Origin: Porphyra umbilicalis
Taxonomy: Eukaryota > Rhodophyta > Bangiophyceae > Bangiales > Bangiaceae
Assembly (NCBI GenBank): GCA_002049455.2
Contig: KV919123.1
Location: 1 to 64,000 of the forward strand
Direction of reading: 5' to 3'
Length of the DNA: 64,000 nt
This document shows positions 22,071 through 31,382 of the stretch, piece by piece. The notes under the pieces were generated by a model, which was not told the DNA's origin, ran no database searches, and saw only the letters and a list, made by a program, of their open reading frames with translations. Every line of letters begins with the position of its first letter. Within the stretch, counting starts at the first letter, position 1. The position numbers and the translations under genes are program-made.

Positions 22071-22345
22071 GTAGCCCACCAGGCTACCATAAAACCAACG
22101 GTATTGCTAGAGTCAACTCTCGTAGGTTTTCCATTGGATTGTGGTACATCACCCCATCTGGGGGGGGGTGCCCTGGGGGTGACCTGGGGGTGCCCCACAG
22201 GCGTCGTGGGGGGGGGCTTGGGTGCCCAGCGACGCGCAGGGGTCCCCCCGGACCGCACCGCGGTAGCCACGACGGGGTGGTTGTTTTTGGGATTTTTTTT
22301 TTTTTGTAGCCCACCAGGCTACCATAAAACCAACGGTACATCACC
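22071..22345 (+). repeat. Two copies of the palindromic GTAGCC...GGCTAC repeat family
   Basis: Copies start at 22071 and 22306: GTAGCCCACCAGGCTAC, then CATAAAACCAACGGTA. The first continues through TAGAGTCAACTCTCGTAGG and CCATTGGATTGTGG. The same family recurs at 36.4-38.0, 38.6-39.3 and 46.7 kb. Confidence 0.85.
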
Positions 22346-23162
22346 CCATCCCGGGTGAGGTGCCATGGGGGTGCTCACTCGCGTCCACCTGGGCAAAGCC
22401 CCCCAGCCGGTCGGTGCTTGCGTCTAGACACATCGCGTGCGCTTTGCCGCCCGTCCACGAGAGCCGTCAGCGGCGCTGTCACCGCCGCCACCATCGTACG
22501 TGTCGTCATTGGCGACACCGTCTGCTGTGTTTGCGCCGACACTCGGCATTTCGCCGTCGAGCGCGACGGTGGCCCCCAAAAAGATCCCCCACAGGTCCAC
22601 CCCCGTCCGGACCTCCATGGACAGGAGAGCGCGAAGAAACTCAAACACCTGCTCCATCGCGTCGACGCTCCAATCCGGCGACTGTGTCTGCAACGCCTCC
22701 AGCCGTGCGCGTACGGCCGTCATGGCGACTGGTAGGCGTACACCTTGCTCAAGCTGCACGGCAAACTTGTCCTGCCACGCCTTGACGATGTGGGCCCAGT
22801 GGTCGGTGCGCTGCGCATCTGTGGCGCATTAGACAGAAAAGGTGGGGGGGAAACTGGCCAGCAACGGAGGGCGGGCGCGCCCATCCGTTGCGGCCAAAAC
22901 CAGGAGCGGCGTGCCGACGGGTACGTCCCGGAGCGCCGCCCCGAAAAAGCGCAGGTCCGTCGAGTCCCCCGCCGACGGGTCGTCCACCCACAAGTGTGCG
23001 TGGGGGATGAAGAGCACGGCCGGCGCGGCGCGCGTGGCGGCGGAAATCGTCTCTGCCGGCCGCTGCTGGGGGGTGCGCGCACCAGCCCCACGTGTCAGCG
23101 ACACGAAGACCGCGTCATAGATCGGCATTGGTGTCAGCGCATGCAGAACCGCAGCTGCGACG

Positions 23163-23582
23163 TGTGAAGCGGGAGGTAGATAGGTGGATGCGTTGGTTTA
23201 CTTGGATGGCGGCTGTGGGCCCACTAGGTTCGCCTGATATACCCCAGGCGACCCCTCTGCCAGTCCCAGAGACGACCCTCTCTCAGTGCTCCCCCAGGCA
23301 CTTCCACTCTCCGCGTGTGCAGGGCCTGCGGCGCACCTCCCAAAGCGGAGCATGCGCCTCCCCGGTGGTAAGCCGCCCACCGCCGCACAATCCAGTCACC
23401 ACGCCACGCACAATCCCCCCCGAGCTCACCACGAGAAGGGGGGAGCTCACCAAGAGATACACAAATCAAGTACAAACAAGTACAAGTCATACACAATGGA
23501 ATGCCAACAAGTACACGAGCTTGAGTCACCAAGAGCCCCGTGTAAGTATAGCTCCAATGGAATTCCCGAGCTGAGCTCAACA
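23163..23582 (-). repeat. 3' LTR of the copia element, 420 bp
   Basis: Reads TGTTGAGC...GCTTCACA in element orientation (canonical TG...CA). Almost identical to 28401-28821, with small differences in C runs. Confidence 0.97.
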
Positions 23583-23589
23583 CTCCCCC
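23583..23589 (-). other. Polypurine tract for plus-strand priming
   Basis: GGGGGAG on the minus strand, directly abutting the 3' LTR, as expected for LTR retrotransposons. Confidence 0.85.
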
Positions 23590-23623
23590 AATTACATTGA
23601 AGTGAATGTAAGTCCACCGGATC

Positions 23624-23983
23624 GGACGGTATCGATACCGTCCCAAGCACTCTGCGCGATTTTTCTTCGGGACGGTACCGTTACCGTCCACAAGAAAAAA
23701 TCGCCGTTAGTGCAAAAAAAACAAAAGGGGCTCAGTCGACCACCGCCGACTCGCACAGCAACATGACATACCGCAGCCGACCGTCCGGCCACCACAACCG
23801 GCCCAAACCGCCCCAAGCACTCCGCGCAATTTTTCTTCGGGACGGTAACGATACCGTCCACTAGAAAAAATCGCCGTTCGTGCAAAACAGAAAAGGGGCT
23901 CAGTCGACCACCGCCGACTCGCACAGCAACATGACATACCCCAGCCGACCGTCCGGCCACCACAACCGGCCCAAACCGCCGCA
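23624..23983. repeat. Hairpins and 170-bp tandem duplication in the copia 3' non-coding region
   Basis: A perfect palindrome GGACGGTATCGATACCGTCC lies at 23624-23643. A segment starting CAAGCACTC(T/C)GCGC at 23644 is duplicated at 23814 (period 170). Each unit carries a near-palindrome GGACGGTA(C/A)CG(T/A)TACCGTCC. Structure and duplication sit between the pol stop and the polypurine tract. Confidence 0.8.
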
Positions 23984-24063
23984 AAGCCGATGCCAAACGC
24001 AAAGGGCACGCGGCCTGTCACCTGTGTGGCTCCGCCACAGACCTCCGCCGACCACGGAGGGGC

Positions 24064-27000
24064 TCAGCATGTGGAAGCACGACGTGGGGCCGGCGTAGCG
24101 CCAAGCCCCAAGGTGCCCAGATCCGAGCCAACGCCGATGAAGCGGCGAAACAGGATGAAAGCCGGGGCCGGCAGCGGCTTCGTCAGCCCGTCTGCCGGCA
24201 TGTCCACGCTAGGGAGGAAGTAGAACGTCACCTCCCCGCGCGCCACGTAGTCACGCACCATGTGGTACGCGACGTCCACGTGCTTGGTACGCCCGGTGGC
24301 TTCGGGGTTGTTGACCAAGGCGAGGCAAGCCTGGTTGTCTTCCCCCATCGGCACGGCCCCGCCATCGACCCCCAGCGCTGACAGCAGCTTGCGTAGCCAC
24401 AGCGCCTCCTTGGTTGCCATCGCGGCGGCCACGTACTCCGCTTCGGCCGTCGAGGTTGCCACCGTCGACTGGCGCTTGCTTGCCCACGCGATGGGCCCGC
24501 CATTGAGGGTGAAGACGAAGCCTGTCGTGGACCGACGGCCGTCAACGTCGCCCGCCCAGTCGGCGTCGACAAACCCCTGCAGCGGCTCGCTGCCGCCGTA
24601 AACCACCCCAAGGCGGGTTGTCCCGCGCAGGTAGCGCAATACCCCCTTTGCCGCGCGCATGTGGTCCTGCTCAGGGCAAGACATGAACCGCGACAGCACC
24701 CCCACGGCAAAGGCGATGTCCGGCCTTGTCGTGGTGGACAGGTAGAGGAGGGAGCCGACCAACTCGGCGTACCGGTTACCCTCCGGCAGCAGGTCCTCGC
24801 CCGTCTCAGTCAGCTTGACCCCTGACGCCATTGGCGCCTTGTTCGGGGTGGAGGTCTCCATCCCATACGCCTCCAGCAGCGTCGCCGTGTGCCCCGGGTT
24901 GCTCAGAGTGAGCGTCTTCGCCGCACGGTCACGCATGACCTTCATGCCAATAAAGTCGTTGACCTCCCCCATGTCGCGTACTTCAAACTTCGCTGACACG
25001 AAGCGCTTGACGGCAGCAACCCCAGCCAGCTTCTCGCCCGCCACGATAAGGTCGTCGACGTACACGAGAATGAAGACGCGCCCGTGCACAGGGTGGCACC
25101 ACTCGTAGAGGCACGGGTCCACCTTGGACCGCACTGCACCGATCTCCTTGAGCTCCTTGTCGAGCTTGATGCCCCACAGCCGCCCAGCCTGCTTTGTCCC
25201 GTAGAGCGCAAGGTTAAGCCGACACATCTCCTCCACGCCCTCCGGCTCGATACCGTCAGGGAGTTTAATGTACATCTCCTTGTCCATTTTGGCGTTGAGG
25301 AAGGCTGTCTTGACGTCGACATGGTGAACCTCCCAGCCCGTGGCTGCGGCCACAGCAAAGAGGGCCCGTGTGGTAGCCGCGTTGGGCACCGGCGCCCACG
25401 TCTCGTCAAAGTCCCGCCCCGGCACTTGGTTGAAGCCTTGGGCCACGAGTCGGGCCTTGTAGCGCGTCATCTTGCCCTCCGCGTCGTGCTTGATGTCGAA
25501 CACGAATCGCGTCTTGATGGCCTCTTGCTTCTTGTTGTTCACCTTAATCTTGGACCAGGTGCCAAGCTTCTTGTGTGCTGCCACTTCTTCCTTGATGGCC
25601 TGCTTCCACCGCGGCCAATCAGGACGAGCACGCGCCTCCTTCTCGTTCACAGGGGGCTTGTGCAGGTCGCAACCCGCTTCAGCCGAGGACTTGGTACCGC
25701 TTGCCAGGTACGCCTTGGGTTCCTTCTCCCACCATGTTACCTTGGGAGCTGGCTTTCGTTTCGAGCGACGAGGCCCAGGTGCGGCGCTGTCACAGGTAGC
25801 AGGTCCTTGACCGACCGCCGGTATCGAGCCGTCGGGGCCGTCATCGTCTTCCTCCTCGCTATCTTCAGAAAGGGAGGGAGCACTGCCTTCGTCATCACTG
25901 TCGGAGGTGTCGTCGGGGGCATACTCGTCCTCTCGCCCGCGTTCAGCGTCGAGCATGTCCATTGCCCCTTCCGTGGCGTCCTCCTTGTCGCCGTCATAGT
26001 CCGCAGTCAGCCGGGGACCAGCGCTTGACCCGACTGCCGACGCCTCGACCTTAGCCGGGTTCTCCTCCATCAGCACGTCTCGACGCTCAAAGACTTGGTT
26101 CGTCTCGTCCTCGAGGATGCGGTAGGCCTTGCCACCGAACGTGTAGCCGACAAAGCGGCCGACGTCGGTCCTTGGCTCCAGCTTGCGTTGCTGCTTCTTG
26201 GGCTTGAGCGCCCACGCCCGACTCCCCCAAACGCGGAATCCCGCGACGTTGGGGCGTCGACCCGTTAGAGCCTCCAGCGGTGTCACGTCCAGCCCCGCTT
26301 TGGGGGACCGGTTGAGCACATGGACGACGGAGGTCAACGCCTCAGCCCACAGCTCTTCCTCCGCTCCGGCATCGAGCAGAGCAGCACGCACGCGCTCCAT
26401 CAGCGTGCGGTTCACCCGCTCCGCTTTGCCGTTCTGCTGTGCCTTGTACGGCGCTGTCATCTCCGACGTGATGCCCTTGTCCTCGTACCATGCCTTGAGG
26501 TCGTTGGTGACGTACTCCTTGGCACCGTCATGACGGACGCGCTTGACCTTGACTCCCGTCAGCGTCTCAAGCTGCTTGATACGCGTCTTGAGAACCTGCG
26601 GTGCCATCCCTTTCGTCTTGATAGGCGTTGCCGTGATGAACCCCGTGGAGTCCTCCAGCGCCGTCATAAAGTAGATGGAACCACCCAGCGACTCCGTGAG
26701 TGGGCCACCAATGTCGGTGTGCACCAGCTCGCACTTGGTCGTCGCTGTAGATGAGCGGGGGCTCGGCGCCTGAACCATCTTGCCGTCCACACACGGCACA
26801 CACACAGTGCCAATGACGCGCTTGGCGTCTGCCACTGACGACGGCATGCCGTCGACCATTGTGGAAGCCCGCTTGAGGTTCTCGAACCCCAAGTGGTTGA
26901 ACCGACGGTGCCACAGCTCCGCCTCCCCGGCTATGCGCGTGGATGCCGCGTTAGCCGACGCCTGGACCGGCGTCACCTTGAGCACATACTGCTCCAGGTC

Positions 27001-28242
27001 GTTCACCTTGCCGACCACCGACGCCTTGTCGAGCACCCCGCTCAAGCGTACAGCATCCCCGTCGCTAAGAATGTAGCAGGCGTTGTCGACAAACACCACC
27101 GCACCTCGATTGCGGTCGACTGCTCGAACCGACAGCAGGTTGCTATTCAGGTCCGGAACGAGCATAGCCTCCCCGAGCACCATGCGCGTCTTGGTGTTTC
27201 CTTTGCCAACGTCCATGGAGACGTGGCCGTGCCCCTTGATGGGCACCTTATCGCCGTTGGCCAAGGTGACCTCGGCCCCGCTTCCCGCCGTCCGGATGGT
27301 GAAGCCCTTATCCCCGGCGGCCATGTGGTTGGTTGCGCCAGAGTCGAGCACCCAGGTTGACAACCCGCGTGTGCTCCCGTGAGCCTTGCTGCTCCCAGCA
27401 TTGCCGGTGGAAGCAGTGTAGGCCAGAGCGGCACCCGCGTGGGGCCCGCCGCCTTGGCCGCCTTCACGACCACCACCGCCGGGCTTGCCCTTGCCCTTGG
27501 CCTCATCCGCCTTCTTCTTGTAGCAGTCGCGCTGCATGTGCCCTTTCTTGTTGCAGTAGAAGCACACGACCGACTTCTTGTCAAACGACTTCTTGTGCGC
27601 CGCTGCAGCAAAAGCTTGTGACTTGACACTGCCAGAAGGCTTCGACGCGGCGACGGCAATGCTCCGCTGCTCCACTTGCAGCAGCTTAGCCGTAACGTCC
27701 GACATGACGAGCTTGGTGTCCTTGTTCTCCAAGACCGTCCTGAGCATCCCGTACTCTGACGGAAGCCCCGACAAGACACGCAGTGCGAGCGTGTTGTCGT
27801 CCACCGGGTTTCCGAGCATGGCAAGCTCGTCCCGGATCATCTTGGCGCGCGACGCAAACTTGATGATGTTTTCGTCGTCGCCCTTCTTCAGGCTGCTCAG
27901 CTCGTCCATGAGCCGCAGCAGCTGCGCATTGTCACGTGCCTCGAACATGACCTTGAGCGCGTCCCACGCCTCCTTGGCCGTGTCAACCGACGTGACCGTG
28001 TTGAGATGCACGGGCTTGACCGACATCTGGATGGTCGCCAGCGCCGCCTCGTTCATGGCGTCCCACGCTTCGACCACCGGGTCGGACTTCTTGTCGTCCG
28101 AACCAGAAGCAGGGCGGTCCGTCACGACGGCCGTCCACAGCTTCTCTTTCTTGAGCTGCGCACGCTGGTACGCCGCCCACACCTTGTAATCGTCGTCCAG
28201 CTGCGCGAACCGTGGGCCGCTAAGGCGGCCGTAGTCCGACAT
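24064..28242 (-). CDS. copia Gag-Pol polyprotein, about 1,392 aa
   Basis: The start MSDYGRLSGPRF at 28242 fits a gag start; an upstream in-frame ATG at 28395 overlaps the primer-binding site and is less likely. Order along the protein: gag of the UBN2 type (about 50-200), CCHC knuckle CFYCNKKGHMQRDC (~227-240), aspartic protease WVLDSGATNHM (~297), pre-integrase HRRFNHLG, integrase HTDIGGPLTES (~505 on), reverse transcriptase YVDDLIVAG (~1060) and RNase H FVDADWAGD (~1225). Integrase before reverse transcriptase defines Ty1/copia. No stops or frameshifts; gag and pol are one frame, so no translational frameshift is used. Confidence 0.97.
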   Translation of the reverse strand: MSDYGRLSGPRFAQLDDDYKVWAAYQRAQLKKEKLWTAVVTDRPASGSDDKKSDPVVEAWDAMNEAALATIQMSVKPVHLNTVTSVDTAKEAWDALKVMFEARDNAQLLRLMDELSSLKKGDDENIIKFASRAKMIRDELAMLGNPVDDNTLALRVLSGLPSEYGMLRTVLENKDTKLVMSDVTAKLLQVEQRSIAVAASKPSGSVKSQAFAAAAHKKSFDKKSVVCFYCNKKGHMQRDCYKKKADEAKGKGKPGGGGREGGQGGGPHAGAALAYTASTGNAGSSKAHGSTRGLSTWVLDSGATNHMAAGDKGFTIRTAGSGAEVTLANGDKVPIKGHGHVSMDVGKGNTKTRMVLGEAMLVPDLNSNLLSVRAVDRNRGAVVFVDNACYILSDGDAVRLSGVLDKASVVGKVNDLEQYVLKVTPVQASANAASTRIAGEAELWHRRFNHLGFENLKRASTMVDGMPSSVADAKRVIGTVCVPCVDGKMVQAPSPRSSTATTKCELVHTDIGGPLTESLGGSIYFMTALEDSTGFITATPIKTKGMAPQVLKTRIKQLETLTGVKVKRVRHDGAKEYVTNDLKAWYEDKGITSEMTAPYKAQQNGKAERVNRTLMERVRAALLDAGAEEELWAEALTSVVHVLNRSPKAGLDVTPLEALTGRRPNVAGFRVWGSRAWALKPKKQQRKLEPRTDVGRFVGYTFGGKAYRILEDETNQVFERRDVLMEENPAKVEASAVGSSAGPRLTADYDGDKEDATEGAMDMLDAERGREDEYAPDDTSDSDDEGSAPSLSEDSEEEDDDGPDGSIPAVGQGPATCDSAAPGPRRSKRKPAPKVTWWEKEPKAYLASGTKSSAEAGCDLHKPPVNEKEARARPDWPRWKQAIKEEVAAHKKLGTWSKIKVNNKKQEAIKTRFVFDIKHDAEGKMTRYKARLVAQGFNQVPGRDFDETWAPVPNAATTRALFAVAAATGWEVHHVDVKTAFLNAKMDKEMYIKLPDGIEPEGVEEMCRLNLALYGTKQAGRLWGIKLDKELKEIGAVRSKVDPCLYEWCHPVHGRVFILVYVDDLIVAGEKLAGVAAVKRFVSAKFEVRDMGEVNDFIGMKVMRDRAAKTLTLSNPGHTATLLEAYGMETSTPNKAPMASGVKLTETGEDLLPEGNRYAELVGSLLYLSTTTRPDIAFAVGVLSRFMSCPEQDHMRAAKGVLRYLRGTTRLGVVYGGSEPLQGFVDADWAGDVDGRRSTTGFVFTLNGGPIAWASKRQSTVATSTAEAEYVAAAMATKEALWLRKLLSALGVDGGAVPMGEDNQACLALVNNPEATGRTKHVDVAYHMVRDYVARGEVTFYFLPSVDMPADGLTKPLPAPAFILFRRFIGVGSDLGTLGLGATPAPRRASTC

Positions 28243-28385
28243 GTTGACGACAGCGGCGCAACCAAGCACCGCACTGACGACGTCGACGGCGGTATCGGCC
28301 CGCGCGACGCCGGAACACACCGCAACCCGAGCAACGTCGTCCGACCAGCGACCGCAGGGAAGACGACGATGACCACCAGCGACAG

Positions 28386-28400
28386 CTGGGCCCATAACCT
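28386..28400 (-). other. Primer-binding site matching the anticodon arm of initiator tRNA-Met
   Basis: The plus strand reads GCTGGGCCCATAACC directly before the 5' LTR end. That is the sequence of the initiator tRNA-Met anticodon stem-loop around CAU, so the minus strand is complementary to it. Drosophila copia is known to prime from a half-tRNA cleaved in this loop; this element appears to do the same. Confidence 0.85.
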
Positions 28401-28821
28401 GTGAAGCGGGAGGTAGATAGGTGGATGCGTTGGTTTACTTGGATGGCGGCTGTGGGCCCACTAGGTTCGCCTGATATACCCCAGGCGACCCCTCTGCCAG
28501 TCCCAGAGACGACCCTCTCTCAGTGCTCCCCCAGGCACTTCCACTCTCCGCGTGTGCAGGGCCTGCGGCGCACCTCCCAAAGCGGAGCATGCGCCTCCCC
28601 GGTGGTAAGCCGCCCACCGCCGCACAATCCAGTCACCACGCCACGCACAATCCCCCCCCGAGCTCACCACGAGAAGGGGGGAGCTCACCAAGAGATACAC
28701 AAATCAAGTACAAACAAGTACAAGTCATACACAATGGAATGCCAACAAGTACACGAGCTTGAGTCACCAAGAGCCCCCGTGTAAGTATAGCTCCAATGGA
28801 ATTCCCGAGCTGAGCTCAACA
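28401..28821 (-). repeat. 5' LTR of the copia element, 421 bp
   Basis: Mate of 23163-23582; begins at the primer-binding site and ends at the CGACG duplication. A diverged solo relative is at 42359-42732. Confidence 0.97.
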
Positions 28822-30076
28822 CGACGAAGCCTTGTCGCATCCCCTCGTCCCCGTCAATGAGCAGTCGCTGGGACAAAATGGGGAGGCCCGCGGCCGAGCC
28901 TCTGAACCCAGTGACCGCGTTGCACCCACCCGCCGCTGCGGCGCACCGCCCAGGCACCGACCGGAGCCGCTGAACGGGAAAGTCGCGAGTGAGAAACCCC
29001 CGCACGTCGGCCAGCGTCGGTGCCAGCAGCGGCGCCACGCGTTCGGGAAGCGGCCGCCGCAGGAGCGGCGGCGTCCCGAGCCGCGTGAACTGTTCGCGCC
29101 GGTAGAGGGTGTCCTTCCAGTCGACACGCACGTCGGCAGGATCGTCGGCAACCTCCTCAATCGAGTCGGGCCACCCCGGAAACCGCCGCGCATGGACGGT
29201 CGTGGCGGCGTCGTCACAGAGGCCCTCGAACTCGGCCCCCGACCAGTCCTTGGTGTGGTCGGCGATCCAGGCCGCATCCGCGGCGTCCACGGGCACGCCC
29301 ACCGCGGCGGCCGACACGCGCATGATGGCCGCGCGGCCGGCCGCGTCGGGGAGCCTAAAGCGCAGCTCCGTATCAAGCCGGACGGGCCGACGAAACGCGG
29401 GATCGATCTGGTCGACACGGGTCGTCGCCGCAACAACCAACTTCCCGTCCCGCCGCACCAGCCCGTCCAAGAACGCCAAAAGCGTGGCGATCATGGGCAT
29501 CGACTCTTGGCGCCCGCCGGTGCGCGTGGCCGCGAGCGCCTCAATCGCGTCGAAAAAAATGATGGACGGCTGCGCGGCGGTGGCGGCGTCCATCACACGC
29601 CGGACGCGCTGCTTGCCCTCACCGACGCATTTGAAGAGGATCTCGCTGCCATTGACGACCCACAGGGGCACCACGGTGCCCCCATTGAGCGCCTTGGCAC
29701 GGCCCGCCAGCAGGCGGACGGCCAGCGTCTTGCCCGTCCCGGGGGGGACCGTCAACAAAACCCCATTCTTGGGCGAGGCCCCCGCCGCCCGTCGCGCGTT
29801 GGGCATCAGGAGGACGGCGAGGGCGACTTTGAGGGCGTCCACGTTGGCCGCTTCGCCGGCAAGCGCGTGCCATCCCGTCGTGTCGTCGGGCAGTTGCAGC
29901 GGCTCGGGCGGTGGCGTCGACGACCGCGGTGAGTCGGACGACGCGCGGCGCCCGTCGTCGAGCGTGCGGGCGCGGTGGCGCTGCCGTCGCTGCGGCGGTG
30001 GCTGGTCCACCTCCTGGTGCTGCGGACGCGGCGGGGGCGGGCCAGCCAACAACGACCAAATGGAACCATAATACAT

Positions 30077-31382
30077 CGCCGAGAGGTTCTTGGTGCCGCC
30101 TGTGGCAGGTGATCGGGGGGGGGGGTGGTGGGCGGGGCCTCGGGCGGGGCTTCGGGCGGGGCCTCGGGCGGGGCCTCGGTGCGCCTGTCACCCCTAGCGC
30201 CGGCACCTCGGCCGGCAGCGGGGGGGGGTGCACGCGGACGCGCCCCGGCAGACGACAGCGGGGGGCTCCCAAGGCCGGCGGGCTCGGCCCGCCGGCCCCC
30301 CCTGCCCCGAGCGGGCGCGGCCGCGCCACCCACGCCGCGCCGACCAGCTTCGGGGGGGGAGGGCACCCCATCGCCCGCGCGGTCGCCACCAGCACCTTCA
30401 TCACGCGTGGCACTCGGCTTGCCGACCATGTTGACAAGCAAGGCGAGCGGCCTCCACACACGAGGGGGGGGGGGGGGGGGGGGGGGCGCCCGACCGACTT
30501 GGCCACGGGGGCAGTTGGTGTGGGGTGGGAGAGGAGGGTGTCACTACCTGGACCACCGCCCTGCCCGTCCCGTCTCTGCCCCGAGCCGCGGCGCCCACCA
30601 ACCTTTCTAGGGGCTGGCGCCCGCGGGACGACCAATCACGATGGGCTGACAGCCACGTCTCAGCAACAGCAATGCAGCCGTTCGCACCGCAGAAACCACA
30701 ACCGCGCGTCTCGTGGGCCCTGTGGCAGACCCGGCCAGTACACTGTCGCAGTCGGTGTTGTACCCAGCATACCGTACGCGCTGGGCGTCGCGTGACCAAA
30801 GGTGCCGCGACGGTGGGGGATGGACGATCTCCCACTGTATTGCTAACCTCGTAGAGATGGTGGTTGCATGCCGTAAAAACAGAATCGGGTTGGGTGGCGT
30901 CATTGCACCCACCAATCAGCGTTTTTCTCACATTTGTGGGCTGATTACTCGGGCCTGGACACGACCTCAAGACGGTTCTGGGACAGACCTGTGCTTTGTC
31001 GTGAGATTGGCCCACTTTTGCACACCCCTTGAGATCCAGGCTTGCGGTTCCAGGGTGTATGTAGAGTTGCATCGGGCGAATGTGTAAGCATGTCAGACGC
31101 TGCCTACCCATTGCACTGGTCCACATCGGCTGTTCAGAGCAGGGGCTTCGGAATAATGATTCGGATAAAGCACCGTTCTGTAAGCAGCAGCGTCCTGCCC
31201 GCAGCAACATCTTATGCTCATCAGTCTTTTCACGAGGAGACTGAGCATGAGGTGAGCTCTCCAGCAGTGTTTTCCGTTTTGCTCTCACATTGGATGGCGA
31301 GATGATTCCAACGGATATATCCGGATATATCTGGATATATCCCAGATTCTGCTGAAAATCCCGGATTCTGAAAGGCCCTGGT
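30077..31382. other. Spacer with a 23-base G run, no gene
   Basis: G-rich sequence (30112-30486) includes repeats of GGGGCCTCGGGCG at 30136-30178 and an uninterrupted run of G at 30464-30486. At 31306-31341 an 11-bp motif (GGATATATCC/TG) is repeated about three times. No protein-like frame. Confidence 0.5.

Larger units (their letters stand above)
23163..28821 (-). mobile_element. Ty1/copia LTR retrotransposon, 5,659 bp, nearly intact
   Basis: Two nearly identical LTRs (23163-23582 and 28401-28821) bound the element. The 5-bp target duplication CGACG is at 23158-23162 and 28822-28826. Orientation is minus: 5' LTR on the right, primer-binding site at 28386-28400, one gag-pol frame 28242-24064, polypurine tract at 23583-23589. 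Near-identity of the LTRs implies recent insertion. The host site is the second AAA domain of the ATAD2-like copy B. Confidence 0.97.
22424..30076 (-). pseudogene. ATAD2/Yta7-like AAA+ ATPase, copy B, split by a copia element
   Basis: 5' part 30076-28827: Pro-rich N-terminus, then AAA1 with VPPGTGKT and Walker B as FFDAIEAL (the catalytic Glu is replaced by Ala). The second AAA begins RLLIDGDEGMRQGF and stops at the retrotransposon. 3' part 23157-22424 resumes with AAVLHALTPMPIYDAV and APAVLFIPHAHLWVDD. Removing 23163-28821 and one 5-bp duplication rejoins the frame exactly and restores alignment to copy A (GAAVLCHLQSLPVFDV). An in-frame TAA at 22829-22831 interrupts the 3' part, after which homology continues (DHWAHIVKAW...MEQVFEFLRALL). 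The gene is therefore a pseudogene on two independent counts. Confidence 0.82.
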
